A stretch of DNA of 41,003 nt, from IMG/VR virus record IMGVR_UViG_3300028393_000135, positions 1 to 41,003 of that record, one strand, 5' to 3'. The position numbers were made by a program, and so were the translations under genes. A model generated the notes under the pieces. It saw nothing but the letters and a program-made list of their open reading frames with translations, had not been told where the DNA came from and made no database searches. The stretch comes from a virus. Below, in pieces: positions 16,032 to 21,763 of this stretch (position 1 is the stretch's first letter; each line of letters starts with the position of its first letter).

Positions 16032-16398
16032 GCTGCTTTATCTTTTGACTAATTCTTGCTCGCCATTGTTGCCAACCTTCACCAGCGTAAGCTGGGCATT
16101 GAACTTCTTGGGCTTTGGCTTTAGTTAATTCTTCGCTAGAATACCAAGGCAATTCAGGTTTCTTGATTTTTTTGACTTTCATGTCTAATTCATCTTCCCA
16201 ACGACCTTGATTGAGCCAAGTAGCAGGATGGGGAATATAGTCCTTTTCCGTCTGCTTTAAATTCCAATATTCAAGATGATTAGAAAGGGCGTTAAACGCA
16301 TCTTCTTGTTCTTGATGGGTTAGCCTGTCCCATGACTTTTCAGCCGCCCTACGCCCCTGTTTACGGGGATATAAGCTATAAAATTCATTGAAGTTCAT
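16015..16398 (-). CDS. Replication-initiation-like protein (replisome organiser C-terminal domain)
   Basis: A 127-aa protein whose first ~70 residues (FYSLYPRKQGRRAAEKSWDR, then LEYWNLKQTEKDYIPHPATW and LNQGRWEDEL) match the domain at the C-terminus of lambda-O-like and other phage replication organisers. These load the host helicase at the phage origin. The usual N-terminal winged-helix origin-binding part is missing, so this may be a stand-alone helicase-recruiting domain. It is the only replication-specific protein seen in the window. Confidence 0.65.
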   Translation of the reverse strand: MNFNEFYSLYPRKQGRRAAEKSWDRLTHQEQEDAFNALSNHLEYWNLKQTEKDYIPHPATWLNQGRWEDELDMKVKKIKKPELPWYSSEELTKAKAQEVQCPAYAGEGWQQWRARISQKIKQLEEQL

Positions 16399-16543
16399 TG
16401 TTGTTTATTAGGTTGTGGACTTTTTGGGATATTTTTAAAATATATTCAATGTCACTTAAGGAAAGCTGACCCATCAATTGCAGTATCTTCATTACCGCGA
16501 TATCGTTGTCTAGCACTTGGGGTTTAACTAAAGTTTCGATCAT
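16385..16543 (-). CDS. Small helical protein, 52 aa
   Basis: Encodes MIETLVKPQVLDNDIAVMKI, then a leucine-rich amphipathic helix (LQLMGQLSLSDIEYILKISQ). It overlaps the 47-aa gene upstream by 20 bases and the replication-like gene downstream by 14 bases. Read from the raw sequence. Unknown function. Confidence 0.5.
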   Translation of the reverse strand: MIETLVKPQVLDNDIAVMKILQLMGQLSLSDIEYILKISQKVHNLINNNELQ

Positions 16544-16667
16544 GTTCTAGTTCTTCAAGTTGCTGTCGCAATGCTACACATTCAGCTTCAAGCATTGTGT
16601 TTCTTGTTTCTAGTTCGGTTATCCGTACTGTGATTTGGTGCAAGATTTCCTGTAAATAGGGGTTCAT
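16524..16667 (-). CDS. Small coiled-coil protein, 47 aa
   Basis: Encodes MNPYLQEILHQITVRITELE, then TRNTMLEAECVALRQQLEEL, a clear heptad pattern (leucine zipper-like). It overlaps the genes on both sides. It may dimerise; the role is unknown. Read from the raw sequence. Confidence 0.5.
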   Translation of the reverse strand: MNPYLQEILHQITVRITELETRNTMLEAECVALRQQLEELEHDRNFS

Positions 16668-16896
16668 AGTGATCCTTAATTAGTTTTTTGTCTTTTTCAA
16701 TAAACTCTTTGATGATGTTTTTTGCTCGTTCAATGACATCATCTTCAGGTTTAACTTTGTACACATCAATTGCTTGGGTAATAAGACTGATAAGTCCGTG
16801 CTGGACAAGACACTCAAGTCCTGCTTTGTCAAAATTAACTTGAGCATCGGCTGACCCATCTTTATTCTCTTTGACTATCTTTACTTGTATCTTCAT
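16588..16896 (-). CDS. Early hypothetical protein, 102 aa
   Basis: A lysine-rich protein (MKIQVKIVKENKDGSADAQV, then DKAGLECLVQHGLISLITQA). The middle is helical and the tail is polar and basic (NRTRNKKHNA). I place the start at the ATG at 16896; a TTG three codons upstream is possible. It overlaps the upstream gene by 35 bases. No family is recognised. Confidence 0.6.
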   Translation of the reverse strand: MKIQVKIVKENKDGSADAQVNFDKAGLECLVQHGLISLITQAIDVYKVKPEDDVIERAKNIIKEFIEKDKKLIKDHYEPLFTGNLAPNHSTDNRTRNKKHNA

Positions 16897-17098
16897 TATT
16901 TGCAAACTTTAAAATAGGTTTATCCAAAGCAAGTTTAGCTAGTTCTATGTAACGGTCTACTTCTAGCCTGTCCTCGCCACCAACAGCCGCACTACTGTGT
17001 CCAATCGGCTTTCCCATCGTGTCGTAATACACTTCACGAATCTCAAAGTAATCCTCGTATGGACTACTCAAATTTACTAAACGCAAGTTCCAAGTCAT
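16862..17098 (-). CDS. Early hypothetical protein, 78 aa
   Basis: Begins MTWNLRLVNLSSPYEDYFEI, then REVYYDTMGKPIGHSSAAVG. The alternation suggests a small beta-sheet domain with a helical C-terminus. Similar small proteins (W-N-L-R-L-V N-terminus, Y-D-x-x-G-K-P-x-G-H) occur in early regions of tailed phages. The start at 17098 is chosen because GGTGAAAAC precedes it and the ATGA overlap joins it to the 32-aa membrane protein. Unknown function. Confidence 0.65.
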   Translation of the reverse strand: MTWNLRLVNLSSPYEDYFEIREVYYDTMGKPIGHSSAAVGGEDRLEVDRYIELAKLALDKPILKFANNEDTSKDSQRE

Positions 17099-17193
17099 GT
17101 TTTCACCCAATAAAGAATTATGAATAAAAAGAACATTACCAAACCAAGTATGGCAAATATTCCTACAGAAAAAATTAACATTAAATTTTCCAT
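17095..17193 (-). CDS. Single-span membrane peptide, 32 aa, first gene of early operon
   Basis: Read from the raw sequence: MENLMLIFSVGIFAILGLVM, then FFLFIILYWVKT. Nearly the whole peptide is one hydrophobic helix. The ATG at 17193 is six bases after a TATACT -10 element, so the transcript would be leaderless or nearly so; no Shine-Dalgarno is visible. The stop overlaps the next ATG (ATGA). It is the first gene of the minus-strand early operon. Function unknown; small early membrane peptides can affect host division or exclusion. Confidence 0.55.
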   Translation of the reverse strand: MENLMLIFSVGIFAILGLVMFFLFIILYWVKT

Positions 17194-17199
17194 GTAGAA

Positions 17200-17230
17200 A
17201 GTATATGTTAAGTTGTCTTAATGATGTCTA
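17200..17230 (-). promoter_or_regulatory. Early leftward promoter with embedded operator
   Basis: The -10 is TATACT (205-200 on the minus strand). A TAGACA-like -35 lies 19 bases upstream, which is a weak match. The palindrome TTAAGACAACTTAA (208-221) occupies the spacer, so a bound repressor would block polymerase. It drives the operon beginning at 17193. Confidence 0.55.
17208..17221. promoter_or_regulatory. Operator TTAAG-N4-CTTAA, site 1
   Basis: A perfect palindrome TTAAG-TTGT-CTTAA (plus strand). The same 5+4+5 motif is at 18597-18610 and 20654-20669, and a near-perfect site is at 18542-18556. It is a probable binding site for the Cro-like protein at 18313-18543. Confidence 0.65.
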
Positions 17231-17251
17231 TTTATTTCTAGGTGTTTATAC

Positions 17252-17437
17252 CTATGTGTTGCGTAGTAGCAACATCTCAGTACGCCACCAAAATTCACTT
17301 GCAATAAAAGACTTTAAATCTTGGCGTTTTGTGTAGTTGTAGGTTTCAGCTAGATGGTAGTCATTCCACCGCTGTAGGCTTTTAGGTAATGGTGTTTCTT
17401 GCAAATCTAGGTTTTCAAGCATTTGTAGTTTTCCCAT
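17252..17437 (-). CDS. Hypothetical protein, 61 aa, start uncertain
   Basis: Translation from an ATG at 17437 gives MGKLQMLENLDLQETPLPKS, then LQRWNDYHLAETYNYTKRQD and a final WRTEMLLLRNT. The frame stays open upstream to a TTG at 17500 without ATG, and upstream of that lies the structured stretch. A GGTGG 11 bases before the ATG is the only ribosome-site candidate. Composition is protein-like, but no family is recognised. The gene could begin at the TTG (82 aa) or be a remnant. Confidence 0.45.
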   Translation of the reverse strand: MGKLQMLENLDLQETPLPKSLQRWNDYHLAETYNYTKRQDLKSFIASEFWWRTEMLLLRNT

Positions 17438-17501
17438 AGAACGACCAACCACCGATGTGGGTTTTATTCTAGTGATGTATGCCGTTGCAAGGCTGTCCAA
17501 G

Positions 17502-17760
17502 TCGGCTAGAACCGATTACTTGGGGGTATTGCAGGTGTCGACCCTCGCTCCAGTTCATTTTCTAACTGGCCTCTACCCCATCTAACCTATTTCGCTGGCT
17601 TTTTGCGACACGGTAACCCGCTTGTGACGCCAACCCAAAAGAAAAAGCTCCATTCAACTGGGCTGGGGTCTGGAAAGATGACAAAGTAGTAAAACTAGGT
17701 AGTCAATCCAGCCCATGTGAATAGAGCCTTACGCTACGGTGTCGAGTTTTCCAGACCTGA
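17502..17760 (-). ncRNA. Candidate structured non-coding RNA with pseudoknot
   Basis: About 250 bases, visibly richer in G+C than the flanks and with no convincing ORF. Helix A: 17748-17757 pairs perfectly with 17667-17676 (GGTCTGGAAA/TTTCCAGACC). Helix B: 17708-17727 pairs with 17647-17666 over 17 of 20 positions, with an extra G-U pair if read as minus-strand RNA. The order A-B-A'-B' is a pseudoknot, with A' and B' directly adjacent. Further hairpins: 17605-17611 with 17624-17630 (one mismatch), 17550-17555 with 17564-17569, and an enclosing GGGGTA/TACCCC (17523-17528 with 17574-17579). Alternative: 17606-17611 with 17739-17744. A TATAAT on the minus strand at 17768-17773 could start it. 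It matches no RNA family I recognise. Confidence 0.5.
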
Positions 17761-17768
17761 CCACCGTA

Positions 17769-18320
17769 TTATAACCCAAGTCTTTCAAAATTAAAATCTC
17801 CGTGAAAGCCAAATGTTTTAATGTTGGACAATTCACGTTCAAAGCTAAAGTAACGGGCTAATTCTTCAGGTGCAAACTTCATGCCCTGACTTTCTAAAAA
17901 TTCTTTATTTGCGTGGCAGATTTGGTCATCTTCATTTTCATTGGTATATGCAAATTTAGGGCTGGCAGTTAATTCACATAGCACCCTTGAGCGTAGGCTA
18001 AAGCCACCATTACCTACCCTTTTACCTTCTTCATGCCAATGCCATACTGCCCCAATGTAGTCATATTCTAAAAATTGGTCGTTCCAAGCATCAGGATTGA
18101 TAATATACCCATCCCATTGAACTATTAAAACAAAGTCCGTGTAGACCTGTTTATACAATTCTTGAAGGATAAATTTGCTGTACGCTTGACGGCTATTAAT
18201 TTTAGGGTCAGTTATAAAGATTTCACCGCCAAAATCAAAGTATTCTTTACACTTGTCCATTGCTTTTTTGGCTTTGTCAGGCTGTACTGAATCAACACAA
18301 CATAGGGTAATGTTATTCAA
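17769..18320 (-). CDS. DUF5672-like glycosyltransferase-related protein
   Basis: A 183-aa protein with DFVLIVQWDGYIINPDAWND, then YDYIGAVWHWHEEGKRVGNG and GFSLRSRVLCELTASP. The WDG, YDYIGA and VGNGGFSLRS signatures are those of DUF5672, a glycosyltransferase-like family common in phages and capsule loci. The acidic D-G/D-D positions would bind metal and nucleotide sugar. It overlaps the Cro-like gene by eight bases and so is co-transcribed with it, an odd partner for a repressor. It might act as a lysogeny- or early-expressed surface modifier (inference). Confidence 0.8.
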   Translation of the reverse strand: MNNITLCCVDSVQPDKAKKAMDKCKEYFDFGGEIFITDPKINSRQAYSKFILQELYKQVYTDFVLIVQWDGYIINPDAWNDQFLEYDYIGAVWHWHEEGKRVGNGGFSLRSRVLCELTASPKFAYTNENEDDQICHANKEFLESQGMKFAPEELARYFSFERELSNIKTFGFHGDFNFERLGL

Positions 18321-18543
18321 TTTCAGGCCAAATTAGCTTGTAATTGTTTGGAAACAAGTTTTTACGGGTAACTAGCCCATGTGATTCTTTTTCTAGGGTG
18401 GCGGCAAGGATCACCAGTTTATCGTAAGGAATGTCCCCGTTTTGCCACATAGATACGGCTGGAACGGACACATTGACCATCTTAGATACCCGTGTACAAC
18501 CGCCTAAAAGTCGAATCATTGCTGTTGATGATATTTTATCCAT
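18313..18543 (-). CDS. Cro/YdaS-like helix-turn-helix repressor
   Basis: A 76-aa protein. The HTH lies in TRVSKMVNVSVPAVSMWQNG (VSVPAVSMW is the recognition helix region), followed by DIPYDKLVILAATLEKES, the pattern of Cro- and YdaS-type phage repressors. It is divergent from the plus-strand early operon, with a palindromic operator in the shared region and another across its own start. No Shine-Dalgarno is visible; a -10 (TAAGAT) ends five bases before the ATG, so its mRNA is probably leaderless, as for lambda cI from PRM. No integrase is present, so whether it serves lysogeny or only early timing is open. Confidence 0.85.
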   Translation of the reverse strand: MDKISSTAMIRLLGGCTRVSKMVNVSVPAVSMWQNGDIPYDKLVILAATLEKESHGLVTRKNLFPNNYKLIWPEIE

Positions 18544-18556
18544 AAGCTATCTTAAC
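18542..18556. promoter_or_regulatory. Operator site 2 (autoregulatory) with leftward promoter
   Basis: ATAAGCTATCTTAAC, a near-perfect TTAAG-N4-CTTAA palindrome that overlaps the repressor's start codon and its -10 element (TAAGAT, 18549-18554 on the minus strand; -35 TTGCAA at 18571-18576, 16-base spacer). The position predicts autoregulation. Confidence 0.6.
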
Positions 18557-18584
18557 ATTTTTACAACAATTTGCAAATAAAGTG

Positions 18585-18613
18585 TTGCTTTATGTTTTAA
18601 GTTGGCTTAATAT
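18585..18613 (+). promoter_or_regulatory. Early rightward promoter
   Basis: The -35 TTGCTT (18585-18590), a 17-base spacer and the -10 TAATAT (18608-18613) make a good sigma70-type promoter. The operator at 18597-18610 fills the spacer and overlaps the -10. It drives the operon from 18653. Confidence 0.7.
18597..18610. promoter_or_regulatory. Operator TTAAG-N4-CTTAA, site 3
   Basis: A perfect palindrome TTAAG-TTGG-CTTAA inside the rightward promoter. A separate inverted repeat ACGG-N6-CCGT follows at about 18620-18633 in the leader and may be a second regulatory element. Confidence 0.7.
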
Positions 18614-18652
18614 CTAAGTACGGTATATGCCGTGTTAATTAGGAGAACTCGT

Positions 18653-18856
18653 ATGAGTGAGCAAGATCAAGACTTTCACAGCTTCCAAGAACATTTGGAA
18701 CGCATCTTTAAAGACCTCGAGGATGGGGTATTTATTACAGCAGACGAAATAGGTGACCTACGCTATGCGTGTGGATTGCCATCACCAGTACAAAAAAACC
18801 CCGTATTACAAGCAGTCTTTGATGACTTTTCAACTATTTTTAGGAGCAAACAATGA
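18653..18856 (+). CDS. Early acidic protein, 67 aa
   Basis: Begins MSEQDQDFHSFQEHLERIFK, then DLEDGVFITADEIGDLRYAC. The start at 18653 is set by AGGAG seven bases upstream; a longer frame lacks a site. It is mostly helical and acidic, and I do not recognise it. It is the first gene of the SSB-like operon and overlaps the next gene by four bases (ATGA). Confidence 0.7.
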   Translation: MSEQDQDFHSFQEHLERIFKDLEDGVFITADEIGDLRYACGLPSPVQKNPVLQAVFDDFSTIFRSKQ

Positions 18857-19467
18857 TTATTTCAGATAACAGTAAAGAATTTAAAATAGCCCCAGCAGGG
18901 CTTCATATGGCGAGATTGTTCTCCTGCATAGACCTCGGCCACCAAGCTACAGAATGGGCTGGCGAAACCAAGATCATGCACAAGGTTGTATTGACTTGGG
19001 AATTGCATGGTAATGACGACCAAGACCAGCCATTAAAGACAGATGACGGTAAACCTTTGATTGTGTCTAAGCGTTATACAGTCAGTCTTGGTGACCAAGC
19101 TAGATTGCGTCAAGACCTAGAAGCATGGTCTAACAAAAAAATGACCGCAGAAGATCGCAAGAACTTTGATTTGCGTAACCTTCTAGACAAGTTCTGTATG
19201 GTCAATATTACCCATTCAGAAGATGGCAAGTACGCCAATATTAGCGGCATCAGCCCTGTACCGTCTGCCTTGCGTAACGCCCAACCAGCAGGTATCAACC
19301 CTTGCTTGCATTTTTGGTTAGCCGAATTTGACCAAGCTAAATATGACAACTTGCCAAAGTATTACAAGGAAAAGATTACCGAATCGTCTGAATGGCGTGG
19401 CCAAAAACAGCGTGAAGCTAATGAGCCAAAAGTTGAAGATACTAACCTTGACGATATTCCATTTTAA
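18853..19467 (+). CDS. Single-stranded DNA-binding-like protein
   Basis: A 204-aa protein. The N-terminal region (FKIAPAGLHMARLFSCIDLG, then KIMHKVVLTWELHG, KPLIVSKRYTVSLG) looks like the OB-fold of a widespread phage ssDNA-binding-like family. The C-terminus ends in EVDTNLDDIPF-like acid plus aromatic (KVEDTNLDDIPF), the hallmark tail that SSB proteins use to recruit partners. It sits in front of a RecB-like nuclease, as in recombination and replication cassettes. Confidence 0.8.
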   Translation: MIISDNSKEFKIAPAGLHMARLFSCIDLGHQATEWAGETKIMHKVVLTWELHGNDDQDQPLKTDDGKPLIVSKRYTVSLGDQARLRQDLEAWSNKKMTAEDRKNFDLRNLLDKFCMVNITHSEDGKYANISGISPVPSALRNAQPAGINPCLHFWLAEFDQAKYDNLPKYYKEKITESSEWRGQKQREANEPKVEDTNLDDIPF

Positions 19468-19476
19468 GGATTAAAA

Positions 19477-19695
19477 ATGACTAACAAAGAAAATGTAATA
19501 AGTACATCAGAGATAGGTCAAAAATTGGGCGTTCATGTCAATGCAGACTTTATTGCTAGTGTAGTAAAACCAACATTTAGAACCGAAATGGGAATTTACT
19601 GGCATAGAAATAAATTGCCTTTAATTGCCATTGGTGTTGGCACTAAATTTGTTGCAATGGGTATGGCAATGCTGGATGAACAAAATGATAGTTAA
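19477..19695 (+). CDS. Small early protein, possible DNA-binding, 72 aa
   Basis: Begins MTNKENVISTSEIGQKLGVH, then VNADFIASVVKPTFRTEMGI and YWHRNKLPLIAIGVG. The start is like a helix-turn-helix (ISTSEIGQKLGVHVNADFI), so it may be a small regulator, though the remainder is short and hydrophobic. It overlaps the following nuclease gene. AAGGATTAAAA precedes the start. Confidence 0.6.
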   Translation: MTNKENVISTSEIGQKLGVHVNADFIASVVKPTFRTEMGIYWHRNKLPLIAIGVGTKFVAMGMAMLDEQNDS

Positions 19696-20449
19696 AGAAA
19701 AGGTAGAACAAAATGGTCATTGGTACACAAAAGATGGCACTCCAGCCTATACAACCATCGGCAAAACTGGCGAACGGCCAACAACGCTTCGGGATGCACG
19801 AAAAGAAGGACTTTTGCCAAGTGTTAGTACAATTAACGGAATGTTATCAAAAGCAGGCCTTAATTCATACTTCCAGCAAGAAGCCATAAAAGCCACAATT
19901 AATTTTCCAAGACTTGATACAGAATCCCAAGAAGAATACTTTAAAAGGATTTTGGAATTATCAAAACAACATTCTAGATCAGCGGCAGAGCGTGGCAGTT
20001 CTATTCATGCGGTTATTGAAGGCTATTTTGAACAGATGTATTTGCCTGAAAAACCAGCCTATCTTGATGAAATTGACAGGGTTCTCAAGGATGCGTTTGG
20101 AGAGCAACCGTGGCTGGCAGAGCGGTCATTCGCTCATACCGACCTACGCTTTGGTGGCAAGTGTGACCTAATGGCCAAACCAGTCAACGGTAAGGGTACT
20201 GGGTTCATAGTTGACTTCAAAACAAAAGACACCGACCTTGATAAAGTTGATGTATATTTTGAGCATGAAATGCAGTTAGCGGCTTACCGTGAAGGACTAT
20301 CTTTGCCTTCTGCACGGTGTGCCATCGTATTTGTCAATGGAACGACTAATCAAGTAAAATTGATAGAAGTAGAAGAACCCCAGCTTCAAAAGAGTTGGGA
20401 GTGCTTCCAGCATTTGTTAAGGGTCTATCAGATCAAGAACAATCTTTAA
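19685..20449 (+). CDS. PD-(D/E)XK exonuclease (RecB/Cas4-like)
   Basis: About 254 aa from the ATG at 19685 (GGAT seven bases upstream; 19676 is also possible). The nuclease core has an early helix with SAAERGSSIHAVIEGYF, then FGGKCDLMAKP (acidic D), FIVDFKTKDTD (D-x-K) and a Q-x-x-x-Y motif EMQLAAYREGL, the order of RecB-type nucleases. It is likely a phage exonuclease acting with the SSB-like protein in recombination or replication repair. Confidence 0.85.
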   Translation: MIVKEKVEQNGHWYTKDGTPAYTTIGKTGERPTTLRDARKEGLLPSVSTINGMLSKAGLNSYFQQEAIKATINFPRLDTESQEEYFKRILELSKQHSRSAAERGSSIHAVIEGYFEQMYLPEKPAYLDEIDRVLKDAFGEQPWLAERSFAHTDLRFGGKCDLMAKPVNGKGTGFIVDFKTKDTDLDKVDVYFEHEMQLAAYREGLSLPSARCAIVFVNGTTNQVKLIEVEEPQLQKSWECFQHLLRVYQIKNNL

Positions 20450-20652
20450 TCCTTCACGGGAACGGGGGAAAGCAAAAATGCTTCACATACAGGCTTGTGA
20501 GTACCCCAACTTTTTAGGGCGTTAAGCCGCCATAGTAGGATGCAGTAAGTTAGGGTTTTTGCGGCTTTCCACCTAACAGTTAGTAACTGCCAAATACTGC
20601 CCTGTATCTTTTTTGCAACTAAGGGTATATCCCCATTAAATAATACTTGCAT
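20446..20652 (-). CDS. Doubtful small ORF opposite the early operon
   Basis: An open frame of 68 codons on the minus strand, convergent with the nuclease gene. It starts a few bases from the operator at 20654-20669, as the repressor and the 32-aa gene do, which is its main support. The translation (MQVLFNGDIPLVAKKIQGSI and on, with several Trp) matches nothing I know. On the plus strand this ~200-base stretch contains an inverted repeat AAGCCGC/GCGGCTT (20524-20530 with 20561-20567) and a short palindrome CAGTTAGTAACTG, so it could instead be a leader or small RNA. Confidence 0.25.
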   Translation of the reverse strand: MQVLFNGDIPLVAKKIQGSIWQLLTVRWKAAKTLTYCILLWRLNALKSWGTHKPVCEAFLLSPVPVKD

Positions 20653-20675
20653 TGTTAAGATAGCTTAACTAAACT
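20647..20675 (+). promoter_or_regulatory. Second rightward early promoter
   Basis: The -35 TTGCAT (20647-20652), a 17-base spacer and the -10 TAAACT (20670-20675). The palindrome at 20654-20669 occupies almost the whole spacer. A leader with a small CTCA/TGAG hairpin follows, then AAAGGAG before the ATG at 20718. Confidence 0.65.
20654..20669. promoter_or_regulatory. Operator GTTAAG-N4-CTTAAC, site 4
   Basis: The longest version of the motif: GTTAAG-ATAG-CTTAAC, perfect over six bases per arm. Its core (TTAAGATAGCTTA) is the same as site 2 read on the minus strand. Confidence 0.7.
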
Positions 20676-20717
20676 GGTGTTACTCAATACCGAGTGAGAT
20701 AGAAAAAGGAGCAAAAA

Positions 20718-20987
20718 ATGGAATCAACAGCACAACGCAACAGCCGTATCGCTAATGAAGATGCTGGAGCACATTCAGCATACGCACATTCCAAAGATTT
20801 TTATAACGGTTTGGCCACATACGAAATTGAGCCTAAAACAAATGGCTTTTATGTATATGTACGCACTCCGCACGGTCAAACCTGTACAACCGCAAAAACA
20901 ATTGAAGAAGCAGAAGCCATTGTTGCCGATTGGAAATCTTCTGAAGTTTTTGCTGGTTACCCAAAACACTTTTTTATTAAGGATTAA
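20718..20987 (+). CDS. Early hypothetical protein, 89 aa
   Basis: Begins MESTAQRNSRIANEDAGAHS, then YVYVRTPHGQTCTTAKTIEE. The middle looks like a small alpha/beta domain with a C-terminal aromatic stretch (FAGYPKHFFIKD). A strong ribosome site, AAAGGAG, precedes the ATG. It is the first gene of the operator-controlled second early operon. No family is recognised. Confidence 0.7.
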   Translation: MESTAQRNSRIANEDAGAHSAYAHSKDFYNGLATYEIEPKTNGFYVYVRTPHGQTCTTAKTIEEAEAIVADWKSSEVFAGYPKHFFIKD

Positions 20988-20988
20988 T

Positions 20989-21240
20989 ATGAAATATCTA
21001 TTACTTTTAACCCCATTTGCCCTAGCCGCCTGTAGTTCTTTTGAACCACCAAATGTCAGCTTAGAAACTGATAAACAGGCTTATCACATGACCCGTGCTC
21101 AAGTCATTCTTGGCATTACAGAATGTGAAGATGCTGGTACACGCCCCGTAGTCATTACGGCCAAGCGTAAGATCAACGGCATTATGAGTGATGTACCTGT
21201 AGAAGTTACTTGCAACCCCCGTTACCGTATTTTTCAATAG
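20989..21240 (+). CDS. Small lipoprotein, 83 aa
   Basis: Encodes a lipoprotein signal MKYLLLLTPFALAACSSFEP with lipobox LAAC, so cleavage before Cys15 and lipidation are predicted. The mature part has two further cysteines (TECEDAG and EVTCNPR) that could form a disulfide. It is the second gene of the early operon; the start at 20989 is preceded by AAGGATTAAT. Phage lipoproteins of this size often block receptors or superinfecting DNA (T5 Llp-like idea), but the role here is inference; a spanin subunit is less likely because it is not beside the lysis genes. Confidence 0.75.
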   Translation: MKYLLLLTPFALAACSSFEPPNVSLETDKQAYHMTRAQVILGITECEDAGTRPVVITAKRKINGIMSDVPVEVTCNPRYRIFQ

Positions 21241-21249
21241 GAGATAGCC

Positions 21250-21342
21250 ATGAAAGAGTTTATTCAAGGTGGTTTGGTAGCTATTTTGATCTGTGTCATT
21301 GTCTTTGGTACTAACTACTTAATGCACGGGTATGTAATATGA
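21250..21342 (+). CDS. Single-span membrane peptide, 30 aa
   Basis: Read from the raw sequence: MKEFIQGGLVAILICVIVFG, then TNYLMHGYVI. One hydrophobic helix. GGAGATAGCC precedes the ATG, and the stop overlaps the next ATG (ATGA at 21339-21342), so it is part of the operon. The pairing with the lipoprotein suggests a membrane-acting early function; unknown. Confidence 0.6.
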   Translation: MKEFIQGGLVAILICVIVFGTNYLMHGYVI

Positions 21343-21539
21343 AACCAGTAGCGTGGACTGCGTGTTTAGATTGTGGCAAAAGGGTTACAAGGGATTCTAT
21401 TCATACTTGTTCACCACAGTTAAAGACACTAACAGATGAGGAAATATGGGAATTAGCACATCCTTATGGTGATTTAGCTTGGCAAGATTGCACATTAGAG
21501 TTTGCTAGAGCAATACTAAAAAAGGCAGAAGAGAAATGA
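21339..21539 (+). CDS. Small cysteine-rich protein, 66 aa
   Basis: Begins MKPVAWTACLDCGKRVTRDS, then IHTCSPQ, giving CxxC plus H-x-C, a probable zinc site. It is followed by KTLTDEEIWELAHPYGDLAW. The KTLTDE(D/E)I segment recurs in the next protein. The last bases overlap the next start (ATGA). Function unknown. Confidence 0.65.
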   Translation: MKPVAWTACLDCGKRVTRDSIHTCSPQLKTLTDEEIWELAHPYGDLAWQDCTLEFARAILKKAEEK

Positions 21540-21763
21540 GTAATTATCAATGCCCATCTTGCGGTGGAATATGTAAAAAATCAAGATGCGAAAGGGCTGA
21601 TGTATCAGCAAAGACACTAACAGATGAGGATATTGCTAAAGTTGTGCATGAGTTAAACCAAAAAGCTAGAACCCCTGAACGCTGGGTAACTGCTATGGAA
21701 ATAGGTGCAGAAACAATCATTCAGTTAAGGGATGAACTAAGAAAGGCACAGGGTGAGGATTGA
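21536..21763 (+). CDS. Small zinc-ribbon-like protein, 75 aa
   Basis: Begins MSNYQCPSCGGICKKSRCER (four cysteines: CxxC and C-x5-C, probable zinc ribbon), then KTLTDEDIAKVVHELNQKAR and a C-terminal helix. It resembles the preceding protein in layout. It overlaps the following nuclease by 11 bases. Unknown role; possibly nucleic-acid binding. Confidence 0.65.
   Translation: MSNYQCPSCGGICKKSRCERADVSAKTLTDEDIAKVVHELNQKARTPERWVTAMEIGAETIIQLRDELRKAQGED

Noticed and set aside
17480-17560. tmRNA- or tRNA-like T-arm (CGGTTCTAGCCG)
   Set aside because: The loop is one base short of a T-loop, no acceptor stem or CCA partner is found, and no mature tRNA-like fold can be drawn.
17502-17760. A third group I intron
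   Set aside because: The core P7 sequences seen in the capsid introns are absent and the flanking genes do not join into one frame.
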